Part shown: piece by piece, positions 36,334 through 45,179 of the stretch
How the letters are laid out: each line of letters begins with the position of its first letter
Position numbering within the stretch: the first letter of the stretch is position 1
From: Bradyrhizobium sp. RP6
GTDB lineage: Bacteria > Pseudomonadota > Alphaproteobacteria > Rhizobiales > Xanthobacteraceae
Length of the DNA: 64,000 nucleotides
Direction of reading: 5' to 3'
Assembly (NCBI RefSeq): GCF_003837805.1
Contig: NZ_RQIT01000008.1
Location: 186,001 to 250,000 of the forward strand
The notes under the pieces: model-generated
The model's database searches: none
Told to the model about the DNA's origin: nothing
Seen by the model: the letters and a program-made list of their open reading frames with translations, nothing else
Position numbers and translations under genes: made by a program

Positions 36334-37776
36334 TCAGGCAGCCCGGGCGGCCTTCTTCTGCAAGGCAGCGGCGATCTTCAGATCCTCGACAAAGCGCCGA
36401 TATTCCAGCGCCTTGGCTTCAGGATCGGGCAGCCGCAGCAGATAGGACGGATGCACCGTCACGAGTGCTTTGCGTCCGTCGGGAAGGTCTATCAGCCGGC
36501 CGCGGTTCTTGCCGATCGGGGTGATCTTGCCGAACACGCTTTGCGCGGCGGTTGCGCCCATCGCCACGATGAGATCGGGCTGGATCGCCGCAACTTCCCG
36601 CTCGTACCATTGCCGGCAGGCCCGGATCTCAGGTGTGTTCGGCTTCTGGTGCAGGCGAATTTTTCCACGTGGCACGAATTTGAAGTGCTTGACCGCGTTG
36701 GTGACGTAGACCTTCTTGCGGTCGACGCCGGCTTCCTCCAGCGCGCGGTCGAGCATCTGGCCGGCCGGGCCGACGAAGGGATGGCCGGCGAGGTCTTCCT
36801 TGTCGCCGGGCTGCTCGCCGACCAGCATGATGTTGGCATTCCTCGGCCCTTCGCCGAACACGGTCTGGGTCGCGTCCTTATAGAGATGGCAGGCGCGACA
36901 ATGCGCGGCCTCCTCGCGGAGCGCTTCGAGATCGTCGACAGCTGGCTTGCGTTTCATCGGAGCCTCCGGCCGCTTCTGAGGCTTGCGCGGATCGGTTGCG
37001 GCATTGGCGATCATAGCACCGGTCATGCGTTCGGCGTCCTCGATCAAGGGCTTAATGATCGAAGCCTCGGGCAGGTTCCTCCAATATTTTTTTGGCATTT
37101 CGGCCTGCATCGCCTTCACCTTGAGACGGGCTGGATTGAAGATGCTGGCGTAATAGCGCCGCCAGGTTTCTTCCAGCCGGTCTTCGCGCGGTGCTTCGCT
37201 CCTGCTGACGCCGGATGTGAACGAAAGTGCGTGGCCATCCCAATGCGCGCAGAGGTCCGGTGTCAGGATCGACCACGGCATGTCGGAAAAGCGCTTGGCG
37301 AAGAACGGCGCGGCGAGCTCGACGATGTGATGCTCCGGCTCGAACCAGGCGACGTAGTGTGCCTGGCGTTCCCGGCCGATCTCGCGGAAGCGGACGAAGG
37401 CGTGCATCTTGTGCTCGTCGCGATGGACCGCCTTTGCCATGGCCGTGACCTGCGCGACATCAGGATCGGTCGCAACCTCGATGAGGTCGTGATTGTCCTT
37501 CAATCGCCAGAGCAGGCGATAGAGGATCGCAAAACGCTTGATATCACGGTGCAGGATTGCGGCCTTGGCGAGCTCGATGAATTTTGCTGATACGTTGAAG
37601 GTGCCGTCATGCGCCTCGAGGATCGGAGACGGCGAGGGCGGCGCGAATAATTCCGCTTCGCCACCTCGCACGGTCCAGGTGACATCGCGCGGCTCCACAT
37701 GATGTAGAACGAGCGTGCGGGCGGCTTTGCGCCAGCCGTCGAAATCGGTTTCGGTGTCGAGTGTGATGTACTGCAT
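36334..37776 (-). CDS. UdgX-type uracil-DNA glycosylase fused to a DUF4130 domain
   Basis: A 480-residue two-domain protein. Residues 1 to about 250 form a DUF4130-like domain (HRDIKRFAILYRLLWRL, DEHKMHAFVRFREIG, HYVAWFEPEHHIVELAAPFFAKRFSDMPWSI). The C-terminal domain is a family-4/UdgX glycosylase: CRACHLYKDATQTVFGEGP, MLVGEQPGDKEDLAGHPFVGPAGQ, and the UdgX-specific region KHFKFVPRGKIRLHQKP with His376 in the place of the uracil-linking histidine. The loop reads KIRLH where published UdgX has KRRIH. Its ATG overlaps the stop of the radical-SAM gene. The pair lies behind a LexA box. It should bind or excise uracil in damaged DNA. Confidence 0.9.
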   Translation of the reverse strand: MQYITLDTETDFDGWRKAARTLVLHHVEPRDVTWTVRGGEAELFAPPSPSPILEAHDGTFNVSAKFIELAKAAILHRDIKRFAILYRLLWRLKDNHDLIEVATDPDVAQVTAMAKAVHRDEHKMHAFVRFREIGRERQAHYVAWFEPEHHIVELAAPFFAKRFSDMPWSILTPDLCAHWDGHALSFTSGVSRSEAPREDRLEETWRRYYASIFNPARLKVKAMQAEMPKKYWRNLPEASIIKPLIEDAERMTGAMIANAATDPRKPQKRPEAPMKRKPAVDDLEALREEAAHCRACHLYKDATQTVFGEGPRNANIMLVGEQPGDKEDLAGHPFVGPAGQMLDRALEEAGVDRKKVYVTNAVKHFKFVPRGKIRLHQKPNTPEIRACRQWYEREVAAIQPDLIVAMGATAAQSVFGKITPIGKNRGRLIDLPDGRKALVTVHPSYLLRLPDPEAKALEYRRFVEDLKIAAALQKKAARAA

Positions 37777-39011
37777 CAGAAGCCAAATCCGAGTTGCATC
37801 GCTTTCGGCTTGAACCGTTCGATCAGCCGCGCCTCTTCGAGCCGATGTGGCGAGGGGCGGTGATCGCTGAGGACGATGAACGGCAGCGCCTTGTTGCGGG
37901 GCACGTGCAGCCGCGCGAGATCGGCAAGACGGATCGTGGTGGTGCGCCGCGTCGCGATGATGCGTTCGACCGCCTTGGTGCCGAAGCCCGGCACCCGCAG
38001 CAGCTCCTCGCGGCTGGCGCGGTTGACGTCGAGCGGGAAGCGGTCGCGATGGCGCAGTGCCCAGGCGAGCTTGGGATCGATGTCGAGCGGCAGCATCGCG
38101 CTGTCGTCGACGATCTCGCCGACATCGAAGCCGTAGAACCGCATCAGCCAGTCGGCCTGGTAGAGCCGGTGCTCGCGCAGCAAGGGCGGCGCCCGCAGGG
38201 GCAGGGCGCGGCTGGCATCGGGGATCGGGCTGAAGGCGGAGTAATAGACGCGCCGCAGACGGTAGGCGCCGTAGAGATTGGCGCTGGTGTGGAGAATGGT
38301 GTGATCGGACGCCGCGTCGGCGCCGACGATCATCTGCGTGCTCTGGCCGGCCGGCGCGAAGCGCTGCGGCTTGGCCTTCGTCTTCGTGCTGCGGCTGTCC
38401 TCGGCCTCGTCCAGCTTCAGCCGCAGCCGGCCCATGGTGCGGCGGATCGCGCGGACGTCCTTCTCCGGCGCGAATTGCTGCAGGCTGGTCTCCTGCGGCA
38501 TCTCGATATTGATGGAGAGGCGGTCGGCATATTTGCCGGCCTCCGCGATCAGCGCGTCGTCGGCTTCGGGAATGGTCTTCAGGTGAATGTAGCCGCGGAA
38601 GTGATGCTCCTCGCGCAGTTTGCGCGCGACGCTCACCACCTGCTCCATGGTGTAATCGGGACTGCGGATGATGCCGGAGGAGAGGAAGAGGCCCTCGATG
38701 TAGTTGCGCCGGTAGAAGTCGAGCGTCAGCTTGACGACCTCGTCGATGGTGAAGCGGGCGCGCGGCACGTTGGAGGAGGCGCGGTTGACGCAATAGAGAC
38801 AATCGTAATTGCAGGCATTGGTCAGCAGCACCTTGAGCAGGGAGATGCAGCGTCCGTCCGGCGCATAGGAGTGGCAGATGCCCATGCCGGGCGCGGTCGA
38901 GCCCATGCCCTTGCCGTCGCTGGAATCCCGCTTCTCGGTGCCGCTGGAGGCACAGGATGCGTCGTACTTGGCGGCATCCGCCAGAATCTCCAGCTTGCGT
39001 TGTACGTCCAT
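37776..39011 (-). CDS. Radical-SAM protein of putative DNA repair/modification family
   Basis: A 411-residue radical-SAM protein. The cluster motif CNYDCLYC lies in LLTNACNYDCLYCVNRASSN. A C-terminal helix-hairpin-helix (LDVNRASREELLRVPGFGTKAVERIIATRR) is a DNA-binding element. This matches the family annotated as putative DNA modification/repair radical SAM protein, regularly paired with UdgX-like proteins. The ATG at 39011 was chosen because the upstream extension to 39110 runs into the LexA box. It overlaps the UdgX gene by one base, so the two are coupled. The substrate has not been shown for the family. Confidence 0.87.
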   Translation of the reverse strand: MDVQRKLEILADAAKYDASCASSGTEKRDSSDGKGMGSTAPGMGICHSYAPDGRCISLLKVLLTNACNYDCLYCVNRASSNVPRARFTIDEVVKLTLDFYRRNYIEGLFLSSGIIRSPDYTMEQVVSVARKLREEHHFRGYIHLKTIPEADDALIAEAGKYADRLSINIEMPQETSLQQFAPEKDVRAIRRTMGRLRLKLDEAEDSRSTKTKAKPQRFAPAGQSTQMIVGADAASDHTILHTSANLYGAYRLRRVYYSAFSPIPDASRALPLRAPPLLREHRLYQADWLMRFYGFDVGEIVDDSAMLPLDIDPKLAWALRHRDRFPLDVNRASREELLRVPGFGTKAVERIIATRRTTTIRLADLARLHVPRNKALPFIVLSDHRPSPHRLEEARLIERFKPKAMQLGFGF

Positions 39012-39093
39012 CCTGGAATCCCTTTGATTCAGCTCATGAATCCGATTGAGCGCCAATTCGATTGACTCTTCTGGTCCCGTTAGCTTTATATTA

Positions 39094-39108
39094 GAACATA
39101 TCATGAAC
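39094..39108. promoter_or_regulatory. LexA (SOS) box in the divergent promoter
   Basis: GAACATATCATGAAC is a perfect direct repeat GAAC-N7-GAAC, the alphaproteobacterial LexA site (GTTC-N7-GTTC on the other strand). It sits between the divergent radical-SAM and imuA genes, 83 bases from the left start and 65 from the right. Confidence 0.88.
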
Positions 39109-39173
39109 AAATGAGCCAGCCGTTGGTTCTTCTTTTGAGGACCACGGCATCAATCTCTGAAGGAGCGGCGAGC

Positions 39174-39962
39174 ATGAGCGGCGCACGTGGAAGCGCGCTT
39201 GCGATCTTGCGCGGCCAGATCGAGCGCATCGAGACCGCGGAGGTCGTGCATCCGCGCGATCGCGTCGCGCTTGGCCACAATGCGGCCGACAGCGCGCTGA
39301 AGGGCGGGCTCGCGCGTGCGGCGATCCACGAGGTGTTTTGCGAAGGGCGTCAGGGCGCTGCCGCGACCGGCTTCGTCATGGGGCTTGCGGGACGCGTGAG
39401 CGCGCGTCGGCCGCTGCTGTGGGTGCGGCAGGATTTTTCGGAGATCGAGACGGGTGCGCTGTCGATGAGCGGGCTATCCGAGCTCGGCCTCGATCCGCGC
39501 CGGGTGGTGATGGTGCGCGCCGCCGATGTCGAGAGCGCGCTACGCACCTCGGCCGATGCGTTCGCCTGCGATGCGCTGGGCGCCGTCGTGCTCGAGCTCT
39601 GGGGCGAGATCAGACAGTTCGATCTCGTGGCGAGCCGCAAGCTGACGCTCGCCGCGCAATCTTCCGGCGTCGCCGGGTTGCTCCTGCGCATGGCCGCACG
39701 ACCTTTGCCCTCGACTGCGGAGACGCGATGGATGCTGCGCGCGGCACATTCACCGCCGGGGCAGGCATGGAGCACATGGGGCGCGCCGCGCTTCGATGCC
39801 GAGCTCTTGCGCAATCGTCATGGCCCGTGCGGCCGGTGGATCATGGAATGGAATTGTGATGAGTGCCAGTTCAGTGAACCGTCGACGTATCCTCAGCCTG
39901 TGGCTGCCGCGCCTGCCCATCGACCGGCTCCAGCGGTTTTTCGGCAGCGCCGGGCTGGGTAA
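39174..39962 (+). CDS. imuA: Translesion mutagenesis protein ImuA
   Basis: A 262-residue RecA-like accessory protein without a full Walker A motif. LARAAIHEVFCEG, GFVMGLAGR, LLWVRQD and ALGAVVLELWGEIRQFDLVASRKL fit the ImuA/SulA-like pattern. The ATG at 39174 has AAGGAGCGG upstream; the frame runs further left to 39111. It is the first gene of the imuA-imuB-dnaE2 mutasome operon and overlaps imuB by 104 bases. The extreme C-terminus (VAAAPAHRPAPAVFRQRRAG) is translated in the overlap region and probably disordered. It supports error-prone repair synthesis after LexA release. Confidence 0.87.
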   Translation: MSGARGSALAILRGQIERIETAEVVHPRDRVALGHNAADSALKGGLARAAIHEVFCEGRQGAAATGFVMGLAGRVSARRPLLWVRQDFSEIETGALSMSGLSELGLDPRRVVMVRAADVESALRTSADAFACDALGAVVLELWGEIRQFDLVASRKLTLAAQSSGVAGLLLRMAARPLPSTAETRWMLRAAHSPPGQAWSTWGAPRFDAELLRNRHGPCGRWIMEWNCDECQFSEPSTYPQPVAAAPAHRPAPAVFRQRRAG

Positions 39963-41454
39963 AGCCAATCATGAGCCCAGCATCGTCGTCATCAAGGACA
40001 ACAATGCGCTGGTGATCCATGCGCTGGACGAGGCCGCCGAGCGCCTCGGCCTGTACATCGGCCAACCCCTGGCCAATGCGCGGGCGATGTGTCCTGACCT
40101 GAAGGTGTTCGATGCCGATGTCGTGGCCGATGCGAAGACGCTCGGCGATATCGCCGACTGGTGCGACCGCTTCACGCCGCTGGTGGCGCTCGATCCGCCG
40201 CACGGGCTGTTCCTCGATATCACCGGCTGCGCGCATCTGTTCGGCGGCGAGGCCGCGCTGCTCACGACGCTGGTCCGCGCGCTGGCCCGCCAGGGCTTTG
40301 CCGTCAGCGCCGCGATCGCCGGGACCTCGGTCTGTGCGCGCACGCTGACGCGGCAGGCCTCAGGCACCATCGTCGCGGATGGCGAAGAGGCGGCGGCGAT
40401 CAGCGCATTTCCGGTGTCCGCGCTTGGTGCGGGCGAGGTCACCACCACCGGCCTGCGCCGCGCCGGCCTGAAGACCATCGGCGATGTCGCCGCGCGCGCG
40501 CCGGGCGAGATCACCGCGCGGTTCGGCGCGCGCTTCTCCACGCTGCTCGCGCATGCGCTGGGACAGGGCGATGCGCCGATCAACCCGCGCAAGCCGCTGC
40601 CCGATTACATCGTGGAGAAGCGCTTCGCCGAGCCGATCGCGACCGACACCATGATTGCGATGACGCTGTCGCGGCTCGCCGACACGTTGATCGCCTCCAT
40701 GGAGAAACAGGGCAAGGGCGCGCGCCGTCTCGAAGCGGCGTTCTTCCGCACCGACGGCGTGGTGCGCGCGATCATGGTCGAGACCGGACGTCCGGTAACG
40801 CGAAGCGACGTGATCGACCGGCTGTTCCGCGAACGCCTCGATGCGCTCGCCGATCCGCTCGATCCCGGCTTCGGCTTCGACATGGTGCGGCTGTCGGCGA
40901 GCCGCACCGAGATCGTGGTACAGGAGCAGCGCGATCTCGATGCCCATGTCCACGACAATGACGAGCTTGCCGCGCTGATCGACCGCATCGCCGCCCGCAT
41001 CGGCGGAAAGCGCGTCGTCGTGCACCTGCCGCAGGACACCCATATCCCTGAAAGCGCGGTGCTGGCCGCGCCGGCGCAGCATCATCTCACGGCTGCCATG
41101 CAAGCCGAATGGCCGGCGCGTGCCGAGAGCGAGCCGCCGCTGCGCCCCTTGCGGCTGTTCGACAAGCCGGAGCCGATCAAGGTGCCGTTCGCGACCGTGC
41201 CTGATGGTCCGCCGCATCAATTCACCTGGCGCCGCGCGCTGCATGCGGTGGTGCGGGTGGAGGGGCCCGAGCGTGTCGCGATGGAATGGTGGCGGCAGGA
41301 CGGCAAGCAGCTGACGCGGGACTATTTCCGCATCGAGGATGCCGAAGGCCTGCGCTTCTGGATCTTTCGCGACGGACTTTATGAGGGAGAGTGCTTCGAT
41401 GCCGACGGCAAGCCCGTTCCTCCCGGCTGGTATGTGCACGGTCTCTTCGCATGA
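39859..41454 (+). CDS. imuB: Y-family pseudo-polymerase ImuB
   Basis: A 531-residue Y-family homologue. It starts SVNRRRILSLWLPRLPIDRLQRFF, where catalytic polymerases have FxDxDxFFAxVE, and it has LFLDITGCAHLFGGEA where active enzymes have the SIDE motif. The metal-binding acids are therefore missing, as in known ImuB proteins. LRPLRLFDKPEPI near residue 430 is a probable beta-clamp-binding motif (QLxLF-like). It acts as the hub linking the clamp, ImuA and DnaE2. The ATG at 39859 lies inside imuA and the stop overlaps the dnaE2 start as ATGA. Confidence 0.9.
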   Translation: MSASSVNRRRILSLWLPRLPIDRLQRFFGSAGLGKANHEPSIVVIKDNNALVIHALDEAAERLGLYIGQPLANARAMCPDLKVFDADVVADAKTLGDIADWCDRFTPLVALDPPHGLFLDITGCAHLFGGEAALLTTLVRALARQGFAVSAAIAGTSVCARTLTRQASGTIVADGEEAAAISAFPVSALGAGEVTTTGLRRAGLKTIGDVAARAPGEITARFGARFSTLLAHALGQGDAPINPRKPLPDYIVEKRFAEPIATDTMIAMTLSRLADTLIASMEKQGKGARRLEAAFFRTDGVVRAIMVETGRPVTRSDVIDRLFRERLDALADPLDPGFGFDMVRLSASRTEIVVQEQRDLDAHVHDNDELAALIDRIAARIGGKRVVVHLPQDTHIPESAVLAAPAQHHLTAAMQAEWPARAESEPPLRPLRLFDKPEPIKVPFATVPDGPPHQFTWRRALHAVVRVEGPERVAMEWWRQDGKQLTRDYFRIEDAEGLRFWIFRDGLYEGECFDADGKPVPPGWYVHGLFA

Positions 41455-44400
41455 ATACGCTTAGCTATGCCGAGATCGGCATCACCACCAATTTCTCCTT
41501 CCTGCGCGGCGGCTCGGATCCGCGCGCCTATGTGCATCAGGCGAGCGCTTTGGGGATTTCGGTGATCGGCATTGCCGATCACAATACGCTCGCGGGCGTG
41601 GTGCGGGCCTATAAGGAGCTCGACAATGACAAGGTGCTGCACAAGCCGAAGCTGCTGATCGGTGCGCGCATTGTCTTCATCGACGGCACGCCCGACATCC
41701 TGGTCTATCCGCGTGATCGCGCGGCCTATGGCCGGCTCTGTCAGCTTCTCACCCGGGGCAAGCGCGGCGACGACATCACGCGGATCGAGAAGGGCGAGTG
41801 CCGTCTCACTTTTGCCGATCTCCTGGAATTTTCGGAAGGCCAATTGCTCATCCTGACGCTGCCGCACCGCTTTGATCCGGCCCAGGCGCTGGATGTTCTC
41901 GCAAAGCTCAAGGGCAGCCGCGCCGCGGGCGTGTGGCTGGCGGCGAGCCTGGTCTATCGCGGCGACGACCGGCGCCGTCTGGCGCGGCTCGATGATCTCG
42001 CCACCACAGCAAAAGTGCCCCTGCTTGCGACTAACGAAGTCCTCTATCATCATCCCGGTCGCCGTCCTCTTCAGGATGTGCTGACCTGCATCCGGGAAAA
42101 GACCACGATCGAGGCGATCGGGCGGAAGCTCGAGGTCAATGCGGAGCGATTTCTGAAGACGCCGCAGGAAATGGCGAGGTTGTTCCGCGATTTTCCCGAA
42201 GCGATCGCGGAGACCATGCGCTTTGCGGACAGGATCGACTTCTCGCTCGACCAGCTCAAATACCAATATCCGGACGAGCCGGTGCCGCCGGGCAAGACCG
42301 CGCAGGGGCATCTGGAGGACCTGACCTGGGCGGGGGTCGACAAATATTTCGGCGGCGAGATCGACGACAAGCTGCGCGCCACGTTGAACAAGGAGCTCGC
42401 GCTGATCGCCGAGCTGAAATACGCGCATTACTTTCTCACCGTGCACGACATCGTCCACTACGCGCGCAACCAGAACATTTTGTGCCAGGGCCGCGGCTCG
42501 GCGGCGAACTCGGCCGTGTGCTATGTGCTCGGCATCACCTCGGTCGATCCAACCAAGGTCGATCTGTTGTTCGAGCGCTTCATCTCCAAGGAGCGGCTGG
42601 AGCCGCCCGACATCGACGTCGATTTCGAGCATTCGCGGCGCGAGGAAGTGATGCAATATGTCTATCGTCGCTACGGCCGCCACCGTGCCGCGATCATCGC
42701 CACCGTCATCCATTATCGCCCGCGCAGCGCCATCCGCGACGTCGGCAAGGCGCTGGGCCTGACCGAGGACGTCACCGCCGCGCTCGCCGATACCGTGTGG
42801 GGCAGCTGGGGCAAGGGCCTCAACGACATGCAGGTCAGGCAGGCCGGGCTCGATCCCAACAATCCCATGATCAACCTCGCGGTCGAGCTTGCGACCGAGC
42901 TGATCGAATTCCCGCGCCATCTCTCCCAGCATGTCGGCGGCTATGTACTGACGCAGGACCGGCTCGACACCTATGTGCCGATCGGCAATGCCGCGATGGA
43001 CGATCGCACCTTCATCGAATGGGACAAGGACGACGTCGACGCGCTCAGCATGATGAAAGTCGACGTGCTGGCGCTGGGCATGCTGACCTGCATCCGGAAA
43101 TGTTTCGATCTGATCGACCAGCACAAGGGCGAGCGTTTTGTGCTGGCGAGCATCCCGCAGGACGATCCCAGGGTTTACGACATGCTGTGTGCCGGGGAAT
43201 CGCTCGGCGTGTTCCAGGTCGAGAGCCGCGCCCAGATGAACATGCTGCCACGGCTGAGGCCGCGGACGTTCTACGATCTCGTCATCGAAGTCGCGATCGT
43301 GCGCCCCGGGCCGATCCAGGGCGACATGGTACATCCGTACTTGCGGCGGCGGAACGGACTTGAGAAGGTGAGCTATCCCTCGCCGTCGCCGGAGCATGGC
43401 GACAAAGACGAGCTCTACAAGGTGCTGTACAAGACGAAGGGCGTTCCCCTGTTTCAGGAACAGGCGATGCGCATCGCCATCGAGGCGGCAAAATTCACTC
43501 CCGAGGAGGCCAACGGTCTTCGCCGCTCGATGTCGACCTTCCGCAACCTTGGTACGATTGGCAAATACGAAGATAAGCTGATCGGCAATATGGTGGCGCG
43601 CGGCTACGACCCTAATTTCGCCAGAAGCTGCTTTGACCAGATCAAGGGTTTTGGCTCCTACGGTTTTCCTGAGAGCCATGCCGCGAGCTTTGCGCAACTG
43701 GTCTACATTTCGTCGTGGCTGAAGCACTACCATCCCGACGCATTCTGCTGCGGCTTGTTGAACTCGCAACCGATGGGGTTTTATGCGCCTGCGCAGATCG
43801 TCGGCGATGCCCGCAAGAACGGCGTCGAGGTTCGCGACATCGACGTGTCCTACAGCTTTGCGCAGAACACGCTGGAGGAGGGGAGCGGCAAATTCTGCGC
43901 CGTGCGCCTGGGCTTTCGCCAGATCGACGGATTCCACTGGCTGGACGAGGATGAGGAGCGCTTGAAGCGGGCCAAGGCGCTGCGCAAGCGAAGCGTTGAT
44001 GAACACGAGTCAGGGACGCACGAACGGTTGGGCTCTCTCCCCCCTTGCGGGGGAGAGTTGGAGAGAGGGGTAAGCCACGACCAGCGTCCGCGCGGCTCAC
44101 CCCTCTCCCTAACTCTCCCCCGAAAGGGGGGAGGGAACCTATCCACCTCCCGTGCGGCCCTGGACCAGATGCGCGTTGAAAAAGCTGAACTCGACTGGGC
44201 CGACCGCATCGTCGCCGCCCGCAACCGCCGTCCTTTCACTTCGCTCGAAGACTTCGCCCGCGACACCGGCCTGCCCAAGCGCGCGCTGATCCTGCTCGCG
44301 GATGCCGACGCGTTCCGCTCGCTCGGGCTCGACCGCCGCGAGGCGCTGTGGCAGGTGCGGCGGTTGCCCGACGATGTGCCGCTGCCGCTGTTCGAGGCGG

Positions 44401-45005
44401 CGACCGCGCGCGAACAGCCGGACGAGCACGCTAAGCCGCTGCCGGTGATGCCGCGCGCCGAGCAGGTGGTCGCGGACTACCAGACTATCCGGCTGTCGCT
44501 GAAGGGCCACCCGATGGAATTTTTGCGCGAGATGTTTTCGCGCGAGCGCATCGTTGCCTGCAAGGACATCAGCCACGAGAACGAGCGACGCCGCGTCCGC
44601 TGTGCCGGCGTGGTCTTGGTCCGGCAGCGGCCGGGCAGCGCCAGCGGCGTCGTATTCATGACGCTTGAGGACGAGACCGGCATCGCCAATGTCGTGGTCT
44701 GGCCCAAGATCATGGAGCAGTACCGGAAAGAAGTAATGGGCGCGCGTCTCATCCTGGTCGAAGGCTACATCCAGAGCAGCCCTGAAAAGGTGACGCATCT
44801 CATCGCCCAGCGCATGGTCGACCGCTCGCACGATCTGGTTGGATTGGCCAACGATGCACTCGGCCGCAAACATCCGCTGCCCGCAGGCGCCACCGTGGTC
44901 GAGCCGCTCAACGAAGACCCCCGCGCCCTCGTGGACATGCCCGCGCAGAAAGTCCGCCACCCCCGCAATGTCCGCATCCTGCCGCCGTCGCGGGATTTCC
45001 ATTGA
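41451..45005 (+). CDS. dnaE2: Error-prone DNA polymerase DnaE2 (ImuC) with repeat insertion
   Basis: An 1184-residue C-family polymerase. The PHP domain begins NTLSYAEIGITTNFSFLRGGSDP. The palm carries the catalytic aspartates in PPDIDVDFEH (Asp387, Asp389, Asp391). Motifs such as CQGRGSAANSAVCYVLGIT, HLSQHVGGYVLTQD, VRPGPIQGDMVHPYLRRR and GFGSYGFPESHAASFAQL are conserved. A helix-hairpin-helix and an OB-fold domain (VVLVRQRPGSASGVVFMTLEDETGIANVVVWP) complete it. Residues of about 850-905 are an in-frame palindromic repeat insertion; without it the length would be about 1125, usual for the family. No stop interrupts the frame. ATGA overlap couples it to imuB. Confidence 0.93.
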   Translation: MNTLSYAEIGITTNFSFLRGGSDPRAYVHQASALGISVIGIADHNTLAGVVRAYKELDNDKVLHKPKLLIGARIVFIDGTPDILVYPRDRAAYGRLCQLLTRGKRGDDITRIEKGECRLTFADLLEFSEGQLLILTLPHRFDPAQALDVLAKLKGSRAAGVWLAASLVYRGDDRRRLARLDDLATTAKVPLLATNEVLYHHPGRRPLQDVLTCIREKTTIEAIGRKLEVNAERFLKTPQEMARLFRDFPEAIAETMRFADRIDFSLDQLKYQYPDEPVPPGKTAQGHLEDLTWAGVDKYFGGEIDDKLRATLNKELALIAELKYAHYFLTVHDIVHYARNQNILCQGRGSAANSAVCYVLGITSVDPTKVDLLFERFISKERLEPPDIDVDFEHSRREEVMQYVYRRYGRHRAAIIATVIHYRPRSAIRDVGKALGLTEDVTAALADTVWGSWGKGLNDMQVRQAGLDPNNPMINLAVELATELIEFPRHLSQHVGGYVLTQDRLDTYVPIGNAAMDDRTFIEWDKDDVDALSMMKVDVLALGMLTCIRKCFDLIDQHKGERFVLASIPQDDPRVYDMLCAGESLGVFQVESRAQMNMLPRLRPRTFYDLVIEVAIVRPGPIQGDMVHPYLRRRNGLEKVSYPSPSPEHGDKDELYKVLYKTKGVPLFQEQAMRIAIEAAKFTPEEANGLRRSMSTFRNLGTIGKYEDKLIGNMVARGYDPNFARSCFDQIKGFGSYGFPESHAASFAQLVYISSWLKHYHPDAFCCGLLNSQPMGFYAPAQIVGDARKNGVEVRDIDVSYSFAQNTLEEGSGKFCAVRLGFRQIDGFHWLDEDEERLKRAKALRKRSVDEHESGTHERLGSLPPCGGELERGVSHDQRPRGSPLSLTLPRKGGGNLSTSRAALDQMRVEKAELDWADRIVAARNRRPFTSLEDFARDTGLPKRALILLADADAFRSLGLDRREALWQVRRLPDDVPLPLFEAATAREQPDEHAKPLPVMPRAEQVVADYQTIRLSLKGHPMEFLREMFSRERIVACKDISHENERRRVRCAGVVLVRQRPGSASGVVFMTLEDETGIANVVVWPKIMEQYRKEVMGARLILVEGYIQSSPEKVTHLIAQRMVDRSHDLVGLANDALGRKHPLPAGATVVEPLNEDPRALVDMPAQKVRHPRNVRILPPSRDFH
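44030..44140. repeat. Palindromic repeat inside the dnaE2 coding sequence
   Basis: Two 30-base arms, 44041-44070 and 44100-44129, are inverted copies with about three mismatches and a 29-base centre. Each arm also contains its own small hairpin (CCCCTTGCGGGG-type). The element is translated as part of DnaE2 without a stop or frameshift. CTCTCCC-rich arms relate it to the intergenic element at 3208-3401. Confidence 0.85.
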
Positions 45006-45118
45006 AGGCTGCGGCGCGGGATGCCGCCCACGAGATCGTTGAAGCGATCGCACGCGATGCCCACAGCTTATCATGCCCTGGCTTGAGCGGGCATCCACGC
45101 CTCTCGGTGTGTGCGGTA

Positions 45119-45158
45119 CGGCATGGATGGCCGGGACAAGCCCGGCCACGACGGCGGA
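45119..45158. repeat. GC-rich hairpin repeat after dnaE2
   Basis: GGCCGGG and CCCGGCC pair around ACAAG at 45129-45147, preceded by CATGGAT. Read on the minus strand it encodes the MAGLVPAIHA peptide seen in many spurious alphaproteobacterial ORFs. It lies between the convergent dnaE2 and SDR genes. A partial copy is at 34945-34967. Confidence 0.6.
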
Positions 45159-45179
45159 GGGAGCGCCGGAACGAACGTT

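Noticed and set aside
37777..38802. The 5' two-fifths of an 822-residue minus-strand open frame that runs into the UdgX gene
   Set aside because: It is an arginine-, histidine- and proline-rich shadow of the radical-SAM gene in another frame. The UdgX protein begins at 37776 with a coupled ATG.
39796..39858. Upstream start for imuB, adding 21 residues
   Set aside because: The extension is encoded inside imuA and precedes the conserved RRRILSLWLPRLPIDR start; ATG 39859 fits the family better.
44139..45149. A minus-strand frame starting with MAGLVPAIHA
   Set aside because: The start lies in a palindromic repeat and the rest is antisense to dnaE2. This peptide is a known artefact of such repeats.
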